NCBI RefSeq assembly: GCF_015910445.1
Contig: NZ_CP048882.1
Span: 3,968,001-4,032,000, forward strand
DNA: 64,000 nucleotides
Direction: 5' to 3'
From: Streptomyces bathyalis
GTDB taxonomy: Bacteria; Actinomycetota; Actinomycetes; Streptomycetales; Streptomycetaceae
Part shown: in pieces, positions 24,227-31,479 of the stretch
How the letters are laid out: the number at the start of each line of letters is the position of its first letter
Position numbering within the stretch: position 1 is the stretch's first letter
Position numbers and translations under genes: made by a program
The notes under the pieces: model-generated
Told to the model about the DNA's origin: nothing
Databases searched by the model: none
What the model saw: the letters and a program-made list of their open reading frames with translations, nothing else

Positions 24227-24418
24227 GTGCCCTTAAACCGCCGCTTCCGCCGCATGACCCGTGTCGGCCCCGTCCAGGTCGGCACCGCTTACGACAACCG
24301 TGGCCGGGAGAAGCACACCGCCGCCTGTACCGCCCCGCGCTGCGGCTTCTCCGCCGACTACGACTCCCGCGCCGCTGCCGAACTCGCCGCCCGCACACAC
24401 CGCTGCCCCGTCCGCTGA
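24227..24418 (+). CDS. Small mobile-element transfer protein with zinc-ligand pattern
   Basis: 63 residues from the GTG at 24227 behind ACAGGAG. The N-terminus is basic (NRRFRRMTRVGPVQVG). The rest has a Cys/His set (HTAACTAPRCGFSADY and THRCPVR) that could hold one zinc ion. It belongs to the short proteins annotated as mobile element transfer protein in Streptomyces. Likely a DNA- or partner-binding helper in the spd operon. Confidence 0.75.
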   Translation: MPLNRRFRRMTRVGPVQVGTAYDNRGREKHTAACTAPRCGFSADYDSRAAAELAARTHRCPVR

Positions 24419-24434
24419 AAGGAGCCCGCTCGCA

Positions 24435-24629
24435 ATGACCGTCAGCCTGCCCCTGGTCGTTGTCCTCGGCCTCATCGCCTGGGGCGCCGTGAAGTTCCTC
24501 GGCGTCCGCATATGGCTCGTCGTCGTGATCGCCCTCTTCGGCTTCTACCTCGCCGACACCTTCCTCGCCCCCGCCATCGACTCCGGCACCCGCAACGGAG
24601 TCCAGGTAATCAACGGCACCCACGACTGA
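24435..24629 (+). CDS. Small membrane protein of the spd operon
   Basis: 64 residues from the ATG at 24435, after GAAAGGAGC. Two hydrophobic helices (LPLVVVLGLIAWGAVKFLG, IWLVVVIALFGFYLADTFL) leave a short polar C-terminus. It starts 16 nt after the previous stop. Similar tiny membrane proteins occur in Spd operons of other elements. Exact role unknown. Confidence 0.7.
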   Translation: MTVSLPLVVVLGLIAWGAVKFLGVRIWLVVVIALFGFYLADTFLAPAIDSGTRNGVQVINGTHD

Positions 24630-24642
24630 AAGAGAACCCACC

Positions 24643-24921
24643 ATGCTCTTCCGCCCTCAGCTGCCCGACGCCCCGCAGCTTCCAGCGCAGTCCGGGACGC
24701 CCGTCGCCCCGGCCTCGGTCATTACGCATCACGCGTCGACCCCGGTCGCGCCGGCTCCCCGTCAGTCTCTGCCGTCCGTCAGTACTGGCGCCATTGGCCT
24801 CGTGCTCCTGGGCGGCGTCGTCCTCACTGCGCTGCTGACCGCCGTCGCCGTTTCGGCCATATCTGTGGCGGTCGCTGCCGTCGTCCTGCGCTCGCTCCTG
24901 AACTCACAGCACCGCCGCTGA
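24643..24921 (+). CDS. SpdD-like spread protein
   Basis: 92 residues. Pro/Ala-rich N-terminal half, then a long hydrophobic stretch (IGLVLLGGVVLTALLTAVAV and onward) and a short basic end (LLNSQHRR). This layout is that of SpdD, a membrane protein for intramycelial plasmid spread. It starts 13 nt after the previous stop with AAAGAG as ribosome site and precedes the replication gene by 88 nt. Confidence 0.75.
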   Translation: MLFRPQLPDAPQLPAQSGTPVAPASVITHHASTPVAPAPRQSLPSVSTGAIGLVLLGGVVLTALLTAVAVSAISVAVAAVVLRSLLNSQHRR

Positions 24922-25009
24922 GCGGCTACCGGGGCGGTCTCGATACCGCCAAGCATCCACCGCCCCGGCAGCCCGATCCCTTCCGACCGAAGCCGAAAAG
25001 GAGAAGACC

Positions 25010-26413
25010 ATCATCACCCGCCACAGCCCGACTCCACTCCAGGAACTCGGGACGCTCGCCTCAACCGGGGACCTACCCGGTATCCTCCGCCAGCTCTCCA
25101 CGCTCGGCGGCTGCACTCACCCCGTACGCCTCGCCGGGCAGCGGACCGAACACCGCGTCAACACCGCCACGGGTGAGATCGGCGCCGAGCTCCACCGCCT
25201 CAACTCCCAGGGCCTGCCCGCCGGTCAGCTCCTGGTGCGGTGCGGAAACCGTCGTACGACTCGCTGTGCGGCCTGTGCGGAGACCTACCGCCGCGACACC
25301 TTCCACCTGATCACCGCCGGACTCCGCGGCGGTAAAGGCACACCCGAAACGGTCACCTCGCATCCGCGAGTCTTCGCCACGTTCACCGCCCCGAGCTTCG
25401 GCCAGGTCCACAACCGGCCCACCGGGCCCGAAGGTTCAGTACGTCCCTGCCGCTGCGGCAAACGCCACGACCAGGACGACGACGCTCTGGGCACGCCACT
25501 CGACCCCGACTCCTACGACTACGAAGCCGCAGTTCTCTGGAACGCGCACGCCGGGATGCTCTGGCGGCGCTTCACCATCTACCTGCGCCGCGAGGTCGCC
25601 AAGCGGGCCGGCCTGACGCAGCGCGCCTTCCGGCACTTCGCACGGGTCTCCTTCGCCAAGGTCGCCGAGTACCAGAAGCGCGGAGCCGTCCACTTCCACG
25701 CCGTCATCCGTCTCGATGGCCCAACCGGCGGCGACAGTTCACCTCCGGCCTGGGCGACTGCCGAGCTGCTGACCGACGCCATCGAGGCTGCTGCCGGGAA
25801 GGTCAGGGTGGCCGGCTCCGTCGTCGACGGCCGCGCGCACTCCTTCACCTTCGGCCGCCAGCTCGACGTACGCACCATCCACGGCCCCGACTTCGACAAC
25901 GGCCAAGAACTCACCGACCGCGCCGTGGCCGCGTACATCGCCAAGTACGCCACCAAGGGAGCCGAGACGGCCACGGGCACCCTCGACCGTCGCCTGAAGT
26001 TCGTCGCGGAGCTGGCCCAGCTCGATATCACCCCGCATGCCGAGCGGATGATCCGCACCGCCTGGGCCCTCGGAGCGCGTAAGGACCTGGCTCACCTGCG
26101 GCTGAGGGCCTGGGCTCACATGCTCGGCTTCCGCGGCCACTTCTCCACCAAGACCCGGCGCTACTCGACCACCCTCGGCGCACTCCGCAACGCCCGAGCC
26201 GAATGGCGCCGACTCCAAGCTGCCATCGCACGCGGTGAGAACCATCCACAGCCCGTGGACAACGGCAGCGCCCGGGAGGACACGGCCCTCGTCCTCGCGC
26301 ACTGGTCGTTCGTCGGCACTGGACTCAGCCCCGCCGAGGAATGGCTATCTGCCTCACTCGGCGAACTTGCCATGCCAGTCCACCCCAGCACGGAAGGGAG
26401 GGCTGCGCGATGA
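25010..26413 (+). CDS. RepSA-like replication initiator, no canonical start codon
   Basis: Rolling-circle-type initiator of Streptomyces elements, 467 residues if read from 25010. Signatures: a zinc-like set RCGNRRTTRCAACAETY near residue 76, PCRCGKRH, and the HUH-type motif AVHFHAVIRLDG, then AAYIAKYATKGAE with the catalytic Tyr. Family members begin close to RHSPTPLQELG, which here follows AAGGAG by 6-9 nt and the codons ATC ATC ACC. The first ATG/GTG/TTG in frame is the GTG at 25235, which would lose the first 75 residues. So it either starts at ATC or has lost its start. The stop overlaps xis (ATGA). Confidence 0.85.
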   Translation: MITRHSPTPLQELGTLASTGDLPGILRQLSTLGGCTHPVRLAGQRTEHRVNTATGEIGAELHRLNSQGLPAGQLLVRCGNRRTTRCAACAETYRRDTFHLITAGLRGGKGTPETVTSHPRVFATFTAPSFGQVHNRPTGPEGSVRPCRCGKRHDQDDDALGTPLDPDSYDYEAAVLWNAHAGMLWRRFTIYLRREVAKRAGLTQRAFRHFARVSFAKVAEYQKRGAVHFHAVIRLDGPTGGDSSPPAWATAELLTDAIEAAAGKVRVAGSVVDGRAHSFTFGRQLDVRTIHGPDFDNGQELTDRAVAAYIAKYATKGAETATGTLDRRLKFVAELAQLDITPHAERMIRTAWALGARKDLAHLRLRAWAHMLGFRGHFSTKTRRYSTTLGALRNARAEWRRLQAAIARGENHPQPVDNGSAREDTALVLAHWSFVGTGLSPAEEWLSASLGELAMPVHPSTEGRAAR

Positions 26414-26619
26414 CGGAGCGATACCTCAGCGTCGACCAGGTCGCCGAACTCCTCGGCACAACAGCCCGGTTCCCGCGCCGTCTGATAGCTGAGCGCCGCA
26501 TCACTTTCGTCAAGGTTGGCCGTCACGTACGCATCCCGGAGAGTGCCCTCGCCGCGTACATCGAGGAGCGAACCGTTCAGCCGATGCGCCCGCGTCGCCG
26601 ATACGGGAGGGCTGCCTGA
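26410..26619 (+). CDS. xis: Excisionase (Xis), HTH type
   Basis: 69 residues. MerR-like winged helix-turn-helix seen in YLSVDQVAELLGTTARFPRR and VGRHVRIPESALAAYIEE. It would bend DNA at the element ends and steer the integrase to excision. It overlaps the rep stop by 4 nt and the integrase start by 1 nt, so rep, xis and int are translated as one unit, as in pSAM2. Confidence 0.88.
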   Translation: MTERYLSVDQVAELLGTTARFPRRLIAERRITFVKVGRHVRIPESALAAYIEERTVQPMRPRRRYGRAA

Positions 26620-27788
26620 TGGCGAAGAAGCGGCGCACGTTCGGCCGCGTCCGCAAGCTACCGTCCGGTCGTTTCCAAGCCCGGTATCCCGGTCCTGATG
26701 GCATTGACCGCCCGGCACCGGAGACGTTCACGTCGAGACGCGAGGCTGATGACTGGCTGGCTGAGAAGCAGACCGAGGTACGGCGCGGAGAGTGGCAGGA
26801 TCCGGAGGCCGGGGCGGTCAACTTCGAGAAGTACGCGGTCCAGTGGGTAGGGGAGCGTGCCCTGTCGCCCACGACTGAGGAGCTGTACCGGCGACTGCTT
26901 CGGCTGCACGTCCTTCCGACCTTCGGCGGCCTCGACCTGGACGAGATCACCTCTCCGCGCGTCCGGACGTGGCGTACAGAACTGCTGAAGAGCACGGGAG
27001 CCACGACTGTCGCCAAGGCGTACAGGCTGCTGAAGACGATCATGGGCACGGCTGCGGATGACGAGTTGATCCGTCGCAACCCGTGTCGTATCCGGGGTGC
27101 GGGCAAGGAATCCGCCGGCGAACGGCCCGTTGCCACTGTCGACCAGGTCGACGCACTCGCCGACGCCATAGGTCCGCGCTGGCGCCTCATGGTCTACATC
27201 GCCGCGTACGGTCCGGCCCGTCCCGAGGAGCAAGCCGAGATGCGGCGCTCAGAGGTCGACCTCGACGCGGTCGGGATCTGGGTTCGGCGGGCCGCTCCAG
27301 AGCTGACCACAGGACGGCGTGCGGTCGGCGACACGAAGTCCGAGGCGGGGAAGCGGTTCATCGTGCTGCCTGGCTTCCTCCGCAAGGAGCTGACGCGGCA
27401 CCTCGACTGGTATGCGGAGAAGGACCCAAACGGATTGCTGTTCGTCGGCGAGAAGGGTGCCCCTTTCCGGCGAAGCTCGTTCGGGCGGAAGTGGCGTAAG
27501 GCGCGTGAGAAAGTCGGCATGCCCGAGGGATTTCGGTTCTACGATCTTCGTCACACTGGACACACCCTGTCGACGCAGAGCGGGGCCACGCTCAAGGACA
27601 CGATGGTCCGGGCAGGCCAGTCCTCGGAGAAGGCAGCACTGATCTATCAGCACTCGACGCTTGAGCGTCAGCGTGAGGTCGCCGCCGGCATCGAGGCCCG
27701 TGTGCTGGCCGACCGGCAGGCCGCCGAGCAGCGCCGGAAAGCCGAGAACGACGACGGTACGGGCACGCAGTGGGCACGAGACCGATAG
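26619..27788 (+). CDS. int: Tyrosine recombinase integrase
   Basis: 389 residues. N-terminal AP2-like arm-binding region (KRRTFGRVRKLPSGRFQARY), a core-binding domain (about 65-150), then the catalytic domain. The first Arg is in the unusual stretch YGPARPEEQAEM. The box II region is FYDLRHTGHTL, and the nucleophile is in ALIYQHSTLERQ near residue 347. The normal LGH before the Tyr is AGQ here. Its stop lies 61 bp from the tRNA-Gly 3' end, where it acts. The decayed tails at 5317 and 13570 are homologues, showing repeated use of this tRNA by related integrases. gggcacg repeats overlap its last codons. Confidence 0.93.
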   Translation: MAKKRRTFGRVRKLPSGRFQARYPGPDGIDRPAPETFTSRREADDWLAEKQTEVRRGEWQDPEAGAVNFEKYAVQWVGERALSPTTEELYRRLLRLHVLPTFGGLDLDEITSPRVRTWRTELLKSTGATTVAKAYRLLKTIMGTAADDELIRRNPCRIRGAGKESAGERPVATVDQVDALADAIGPRWRLMVYIAAYGPARPEEQAEMRRSEVDLDAVGIWVRRAAPELTTGRRAVGDTKSEAGKRFIVLPGFLRKELTRHLDWYAEKDPNGLLFVGEKGAPFRRSSFGRKWRKAREKVGMPEGFRFYDLRHTGHTLSTQSGATLKDTMVRAGQSSEKAALIYQHSTLERQREVAAGIEARVLADRQAAEQRRKAENDDGTGTQWARDR

Positions 27789-27808
27789 CAAGGCATGAGA
27801 CAGTCCGC

Positions 27809-27893
27809 ACAACAAACAAGCCCCGGGCCGCTGGCCTGGGGCTTTGTGCTGGAGCGGGTGACGGGAATCGAACCCGCGCTCTGAGCTTGGGAA
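27809..27893 (-). repeat. att copy F: right end of the element in the intact tRNA
   Basis: Direct repeat of 15770-15854 (84 of 85 identical). The identity stops in the anticodon loop of tRNA-Gly, which places the strand-exchange region there. The element restores the tRNA 3' half, so the gene remains functional after integration. Confidence 0.88.
27818..27844 (-). terminator. Terminator of tRNA-Gly(CCC)
   Basis: Stem aagcccc/ggggctt with a GC-rich interior, followed on the minus strand by a T-rich run (ttgtttgttg), 6 nt after the tRNA end. It lies convergent to the integrase gene and may stop both transcripts. Confidence 0.7.
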
Positions 27894-27923
27894 GCTCATG
27901 TTCTACCATTAAACTACACCCGC
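27850..27923 (-). tRNA. tRNA-Gly (anticodon CCC)
   Basis: A cloverleaf can be drawn: acceptor GCGGGTG/CACCCGC, anticodon arm TGAGC-TTCCCAA-GCTCA giving anticodon CCC, T arm with GTTCGATTC, and encoded CCA. It reads GGG codons. This is the only complete copy among six partial or full copies in the window and the attachment site for the whole island array. Confidence 0.95.
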
Positions 27924-28145
27924 GAGGAGCCGTGCGATCATCGGCTTCAACGCCGGACACTCTACCGCATCACCGACCCCCGCCGCACAGGCCGAGGGGT
28001 CTTTTTGCTGCTCCGGGACGGGGTGGGGGCCGTCGGGGCAAGGGAGTTGGGGCGTAGCGTGGGTGGAGGGGAGCCGCCCGGAGGGCTGCCAGTTTGATCC
28101 CCTAATGTGGCTTTCGTCGACCACGTACTTGGGGAGAGGAGAGCG

Positions 28146-28331
28146 ATGGAGGCCACCGTCGTTCAGTGTGCCGAGGGGCATGTGTTCAGTACCTCGCAGT
28201 TCCCGATGCAGAACCTCCGCAGCGGGCGCATCGGTCCGGGGCGGTTGCTGCGGTGCCCGCGGTGTGCGCGCCTGCGGCAGGCGGTGCCGGTGCCGGGCGC
28301 CCCGTCGGTGCCGCGTCGCCGCGAGCGGTAG
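28146..28331 (+). CDS. Small putative zinc-binding protein
   Basis: 61 residues from the ATG at 28146 behind GGAGAGGAGAG. Two Cys groups, CAEGH near the start and CPRCARL in the middle, could form a zinc ribbon. The C-terminus is Pro/Arg-rich. It resembles short conserved Streptomyces proteins of unknown role. First gene of the chromosomal side beyond the tRNA. Confidence 0.6.
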   Translation: MEATVVQCAEGHVFSTSQFPMQNLRSGRIGPGRLLRCPRCARLRQAVPVPGAPSVPRRRER

Positions 28332-28469
28332 CCGTACGGCGAGAGCCCGGGCGCGGGGCCTGGAGGAGCGGCGCAGACAATTTCGGGCAGTGCGAGCGGT
28401 TCGCCCGCCGCATGAGGTCGGGGCCGGTGCGATTGGGCCGGCCCCTTGCCGTGCGCGTAGTCTCTGGCC

Positions 28470-29045
28470 GTGCTTCTCTCTGACAAGGACATCCGGGCGG
28501 AGATCGAATCGAGCCGGGTGCGGATCGATCCGTACGATCCCGCGATGGTGCAGCCCTCCAGCATCGACGTCCGACTGGACCGCTATTTCCGGGTGTTCGA
28601 GAATCACCGGTACCCACACATCGACCCCGCCGTCGAACAGCCCGATCTGACACGGCTGATCGAGGCCGAGGGGGACGATCCCTTCATTCTCCACCCGGGC
28701 GAGTTCGTCCTCGCGTCGTCGTACGAAGTGGTCACGCTGCCGGACGACATCGCCTCCCGTCTCGAGGGGAAGAGTTCGCTGGGACGGCTCGGGCTGCTGA
28801 CGCATTCGACCGCGGGTTTCATCGATCCGGGCTTCTCGGGTCACGTGACCCTGGAGCTGTCCAACGTGGCGACGCTGCCCATCAAGTTGTGGCCGGGGAT
28901 GAAGATCGGGCAGCTGTGCATGTTCCGGCTGACGTCGCCCGCGGAGCACCCGTACGGCTCGGCCCGGCACGGTTCGCGCTACCAGGGCCAGCGGGGGCCG
29001 ACGCCCTCGCGTTCGTACTTGAACTTCCACCGGACGCAGGTCTGA
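28470..29045 (+). CDS. dcd: dCTP deaminase
   Basis: 191 residues, the normal length. Deaminates dCTP to dUTP in thymidylate supply. Motifs: MLLSDKDIRAEI at the start, QPSSIDVRLD, EGKSSLGRLGLLTHSTAGFIDPGFSG with the catalytic Glu next to THSTAG, and the tail GSRYQGQRGPTPS. Actinobacterial members may also hydrolyse dUTP; this cannot be decided here. It starts TTG/GTG-like at 28470 and is followed after 32 bp by the phosphoribosyltransferase gene, so they may be co-transcribed. Confidence 0.95.
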   Translation: MLLSDKDIRAEIESSRVRIDPYDPAMVQPSSIDVRLDRYFRVFENHRYPHIDPAVEQPDLTRLIEAEGDDPFILHPGEFVLASSYEVVTLPDDIASRLEGKSSLGRLGLLTHSTAGFIDPGFSGHVTLELSNVATLPIKLWPGMKIGQLCMFRLTSPAEHPYGSARHGSRYQGQRGPTPSRSYLNFHRTQV

Positions 29046-29077
29046 TCCGGTCCGATCGACAGGGGAGGCACCGGAGC

Positions 29078-29590
29078 GTGAGCGGCGAGGAGCGGGAGAA
29101 CCTGACGTATCCGCTGTTCGGTGAGGCGGTGCGGGAGTTGGCGCAGGCCGTGGCCGACGACGGGTACGAGCCGGACATCATTCTGTCGATCGCGCGTGGT
29201 GGTCTCTTCGTCGCCGGCGGGCTGGGCTACGCGCTGGACGTGAAGAACCTGCATGTGACGAACGTGGAGTTCTACACGGGTGTCGGCCAGACCCTGGACA
29301 TGCCCGTCATGCTGCCTCCGGTGCCCAACGTCGTGGATCTGAGCGAGAAGAAGGTGCTCATCGCGGACGATGTCGCGGACACGGGCCGGACGTTGAAGCT
29401 GGTGCAGGAGTTCTGCGCGGAGCACGTCGCGGAGGTGCGGAGCGCGGTGATCTACGAGAAGTCGCAGTCCGAGGTGAAGTGCGAGTACGTGTGGCGGCGT
29501 ACGGATCAGTGGATCAACTTCCCCTGGAGTGTGGAGCCTCCGGTACACAGGTCCGGAGAGGCGCCCAAGGAGAACAGGGAAGCGCTCTGA
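29078..29590 (+). CDS. Phosphoribosyltransferase
   Basis: 170 residues from the GTG at 29078, with AGGGGAGG upstream. The PRPP-binding loop VLIADDVADTGRTL and the earlier ILSIARGGLFVAG define a type I phosphoribosyltransferase, like the xanthine/guanine enzymes. It moves a phosphoribosyl group onto a base in salvage. The base cannot be told from the motif. Placement 32 bp behind dcd suits nucleotide metabolism. Confidence 0.88.
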   Translation: MSGEERENLTYPLFGEAVRELAQAVADDGYEPDIILSIARGGLFVAGGLGYALDVKNLHVTNVEFYTGVGQTLDMPVMLPPVPNVVDLSEKKVLIADDVADTGRTLKLVQEFCAEHVAEVRSAVIYEKSQSEVKCEYVWRRTDQWINFPWSVEPPVHRSGEAPKENREAL

Positions 29591-29603
29591 ACCGTCGCCT
29601 GGG

Positions 29604-30185
29604 TCACTCCCGGGAGCCGTGCCAGGCCGGGCGGGCTATGCCCGTGGCGACGAGGATCTGCTGACCGGTCTCCGTGTTGCCGATGTGCGTGGCCATGGTC
29701 ATCGCGGCATGCGCCTCGTCGACCGTCGCGTCGGGGGAGATCGCCAGGAGCGAGAAGTTGTCGAGGGTGCCCCGGGTGATGATGATCGTGTCGTCCCCGA
29801 GGGGGAACCAGTCGATCTCTATGAGCCGGCCCTCGACGAAGAGGGGTTCCCCGAGCCCGTCCCAGGCGTCGGCGTCCAGGCCGACGCGGTCGACGGGTCC
29901 GAGATGCTCGCTCAGCACGCTCACCAGTCCAGGCAGCTCCGCGTGGATGTTCCGCGAGTGCGGCCACCAGGCCCCGTCGAAGAGCCCGTCATGGGAGGGC
30001 TCCGACTTCAGCCGCAGCGCCAACAGGCCTGGTTCGACGGGGAGATGGAGCGCGCTCAGCGCGGAGAGGTCCACGAGCGGCATGTTCGGCTCCGTGTCGG
30101 CACTGCCCGCGACATGGATGCCTGGTGCGCCCGGGGCGTCGGATATGCGCGGTGCCATGCCCGGGGTGCTCGGTTCGACCCTCAT
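29604..30185 (-). CDS. DUF5994 family protein
   Basis: About 193 residues from the ATG at 30185; the longer ORF start at 30266 lacks a good ribosome site. The signature DGAWWPHSRN and the following LPGLVSVLSEHLG and IEIDWFPLGDDTIII fit DUF5994, a Streptomyces-rich family of unknown function. No membrane segment. It ends 13 bp from the phosphoribosyltransferase stop, convergent. Confidence 0.75.
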   Translation of the reverse strand: MRVEPSTPGMAPRISDAPGAPGIHVAGSADTEPNMPLVDLSALSALHLPVEPGLLALRLKSEPSHDGLFDGAWWPHSRNIHAELPGLVSVLSEHLGPVDRVGLDADAWDGLGEPLFVEGRLIEIDWFPLGDDTIIITRGTLDNFSLLAISPDATVDEAHAAMTMATHIGNTETGQQILVATGIARPAWHGSRE

Positions 30186-30338
30186 GGTGTCCGCCCCTCT
30201 GTCGCCCGGAGAGAGATCTGACCGGAGCCGGCAGCCGGACCCCGTTGGATCCGACGGTCGCCTCAATGGGCGTTTTCTCCCATTTTTCCAAGGCTACTAC
30301 CGGCGGATCAGGGCTTCAGTGCGTCGCCCGTAGCCCTT

Positions 30339-30884
30339 CTACCTGCGAAGACGTCGGGTCCAGGCCTCGAGCGGCGGGCGGTCGGGCGACGGCGTGATCT
30401 TCCCGAGGCTCTCCCAGCCCCATGAGCCGAGCGCGTCGCGGGCGGGCGCGTCCTCCTGGTCGATCAGCGTGACGGCGAGGCCGATGCTCGACGGGGACAG
30501 CAGGTGGTCCTGGAGGCGCGTCGCGATGCCGCGGCGGCGGAAGGAGGGCAGCACCATCAGCTCGGTCATCACGAACACGCGGCCGGCCGCCGTGATTTCG
30601 GCCATCTCCTCGGGCAGCCGGCAGTGGAGTCCGTGCCACCACTGGTGGCTGCGTTCGGCGCGGTAACCGTAGACGCTGCCGACGAGTGCGCCGCCCGCGC
30701 TCGCGATCACCAGCTCGAAGCCGGCGAGCTGGACGTGCTCGCCGAGGCGGCGCAGATACTCCTGCCGGTCGTGGAAGGCTTCGCCGGCCGTGCCCCGGTA
30801 CGCCTCGACGTACAGGTCGGCCACCGCATCCCGCTCCCGGTCCGCCTGCCACCGGCTGAGCCGCCGGAGGAACACCTCTGCCAT
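30339..30884 (-). CDS. GNAT family N-acetyltransferase
   Basis: 181 residues. The acetyl-CoA loop is the stretch MTELMVLPSFRRRGIATRLQ (the R-R-x-G-I/A type), preceded by strands around FELVIASAGGALVGSVYGY. It acetylates a small molecule or protein amine that cannot be identified. Single gene, divergent from the small membrane protein to its right. Confidence 0.82.
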   Translation of the reverse strand: MAEVFLRRLSRWQADRERDAVADLYVEAYRGTAGEAFHDRQEYLRRLGEHVQLAGFELVIASAGGALVGSVYGYRAERSHQWWHGLHCRLPEEMAEITAAGRVFVMTELMVLPSFRRRGIATRLQDHLLSPSSIGLAVTLIDQEDAPARDALGSWGWESLGKITPSPDRPPLEAWTRRLRR

Positions 30885-31209
30885 CTCTCCGCCCCCTCCC
30901 CGCCTCGGCCACCCCCGTCTTGTGACCGACCTCGACCGGCATTGACCGGCCGTGACCGATCCCCCACAAGGAGAAGCTGAAAATACTGAGAATACTTCGT
31001 TTCCGGGGAATTCGGCTGGCTCGTTCCCGGTGTGAAGTGTCCGCCCTCAGCGGTGAGTTGCGGCCGCGGTACGTGCGACGTGGGACGCGAGGGGTTCTCG
31101 TACGGGCACGGGCGCTGTGTTTCGCAGGGGAAATGGGCACCCGGCGCTCTGGAGAGGTATCCGCGCAGGCATGCCACGCACCCGCGCGAGCCGCATGAGA
31201 GGAGCGACC

Positions 31210-31437
31210 ATGCTGGACATCCTCGTCACCGTCGGCGTCATCCTCGTGCTGATCGCGCTGGCAGCTCTGCTGCTGCACCTGATCAACACGCACCACGAGC
31301 AGCGCATCGCCGCCACCCACTACGAGCGCTTCCACCCGGGCGACCCGCCGCCCACCGCGACGGACAGGGGAGAGGAAACAGCCCGCGGCGAGGGGCCTGA
31401 GCAGCGGGACCGTGAGGGGCCGGAGAGGGGGCCGTGA
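31210..31437 (+). CDS. Small membrane protein, unknown
   Basis: 75 residues from the ATG at 31210 behind GAGAGGAG. One N-terminal helix (ILVTVGVILVLIALAALLLHL) and a charged, Arg/Glu-rich tail (PERGP end). No family recognised. Confidence 0.55.
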   Translation: MLDILVTVGVILVLIALAALLLHLINTHHEQRIAATHYERFHPGDPPPTATDRGEETARGEGPEQRDREGPERGP

Positions 31438-31449
31438 GGGGCCGGAGAG

Positions 31450-31471
31450 GGGCGGCGGCGGGCCGCCGCCC
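31450..31471. terminator. Hairpin between convergent genes
   Basis: gggcggcggc/gccgccgccc, a near-perfect stem between the stops of the small membrane protein and the Yip1 gene. It suits a shared terminator, although no T run is present. Confidence 0.5.
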
Positions 31472-31479
31472 CGGGACGG

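Larger units (their letters stand above)
15855..27893. mobile_element. Actinomycete integrative and conjugative element (pSAM2 type), about 12 kb
   Basis: Bounded by the 85-bp direct repeat (copies E and F) at the tRNA-Gly(CCC) 3' end. The backbone runs Nudix (minus), then GntR/KorSA-like, a small protein, FtsK-type Tra, SpdB-like, a transfer protein, a membrane peptide, SpdD-like, a RepSA-like initiator, Xis and Int (all plus). Rep-xis-int are joined by start/stop overlaps. Cargo on the left: HicAB, an HTH-HNH protein, a small peptide, an unknown protein and a HATPase. All functions for excision, replication and intermycelial transfer appear present, except that the initiator lacks a normal start codon. 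Confidence 0.9.
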
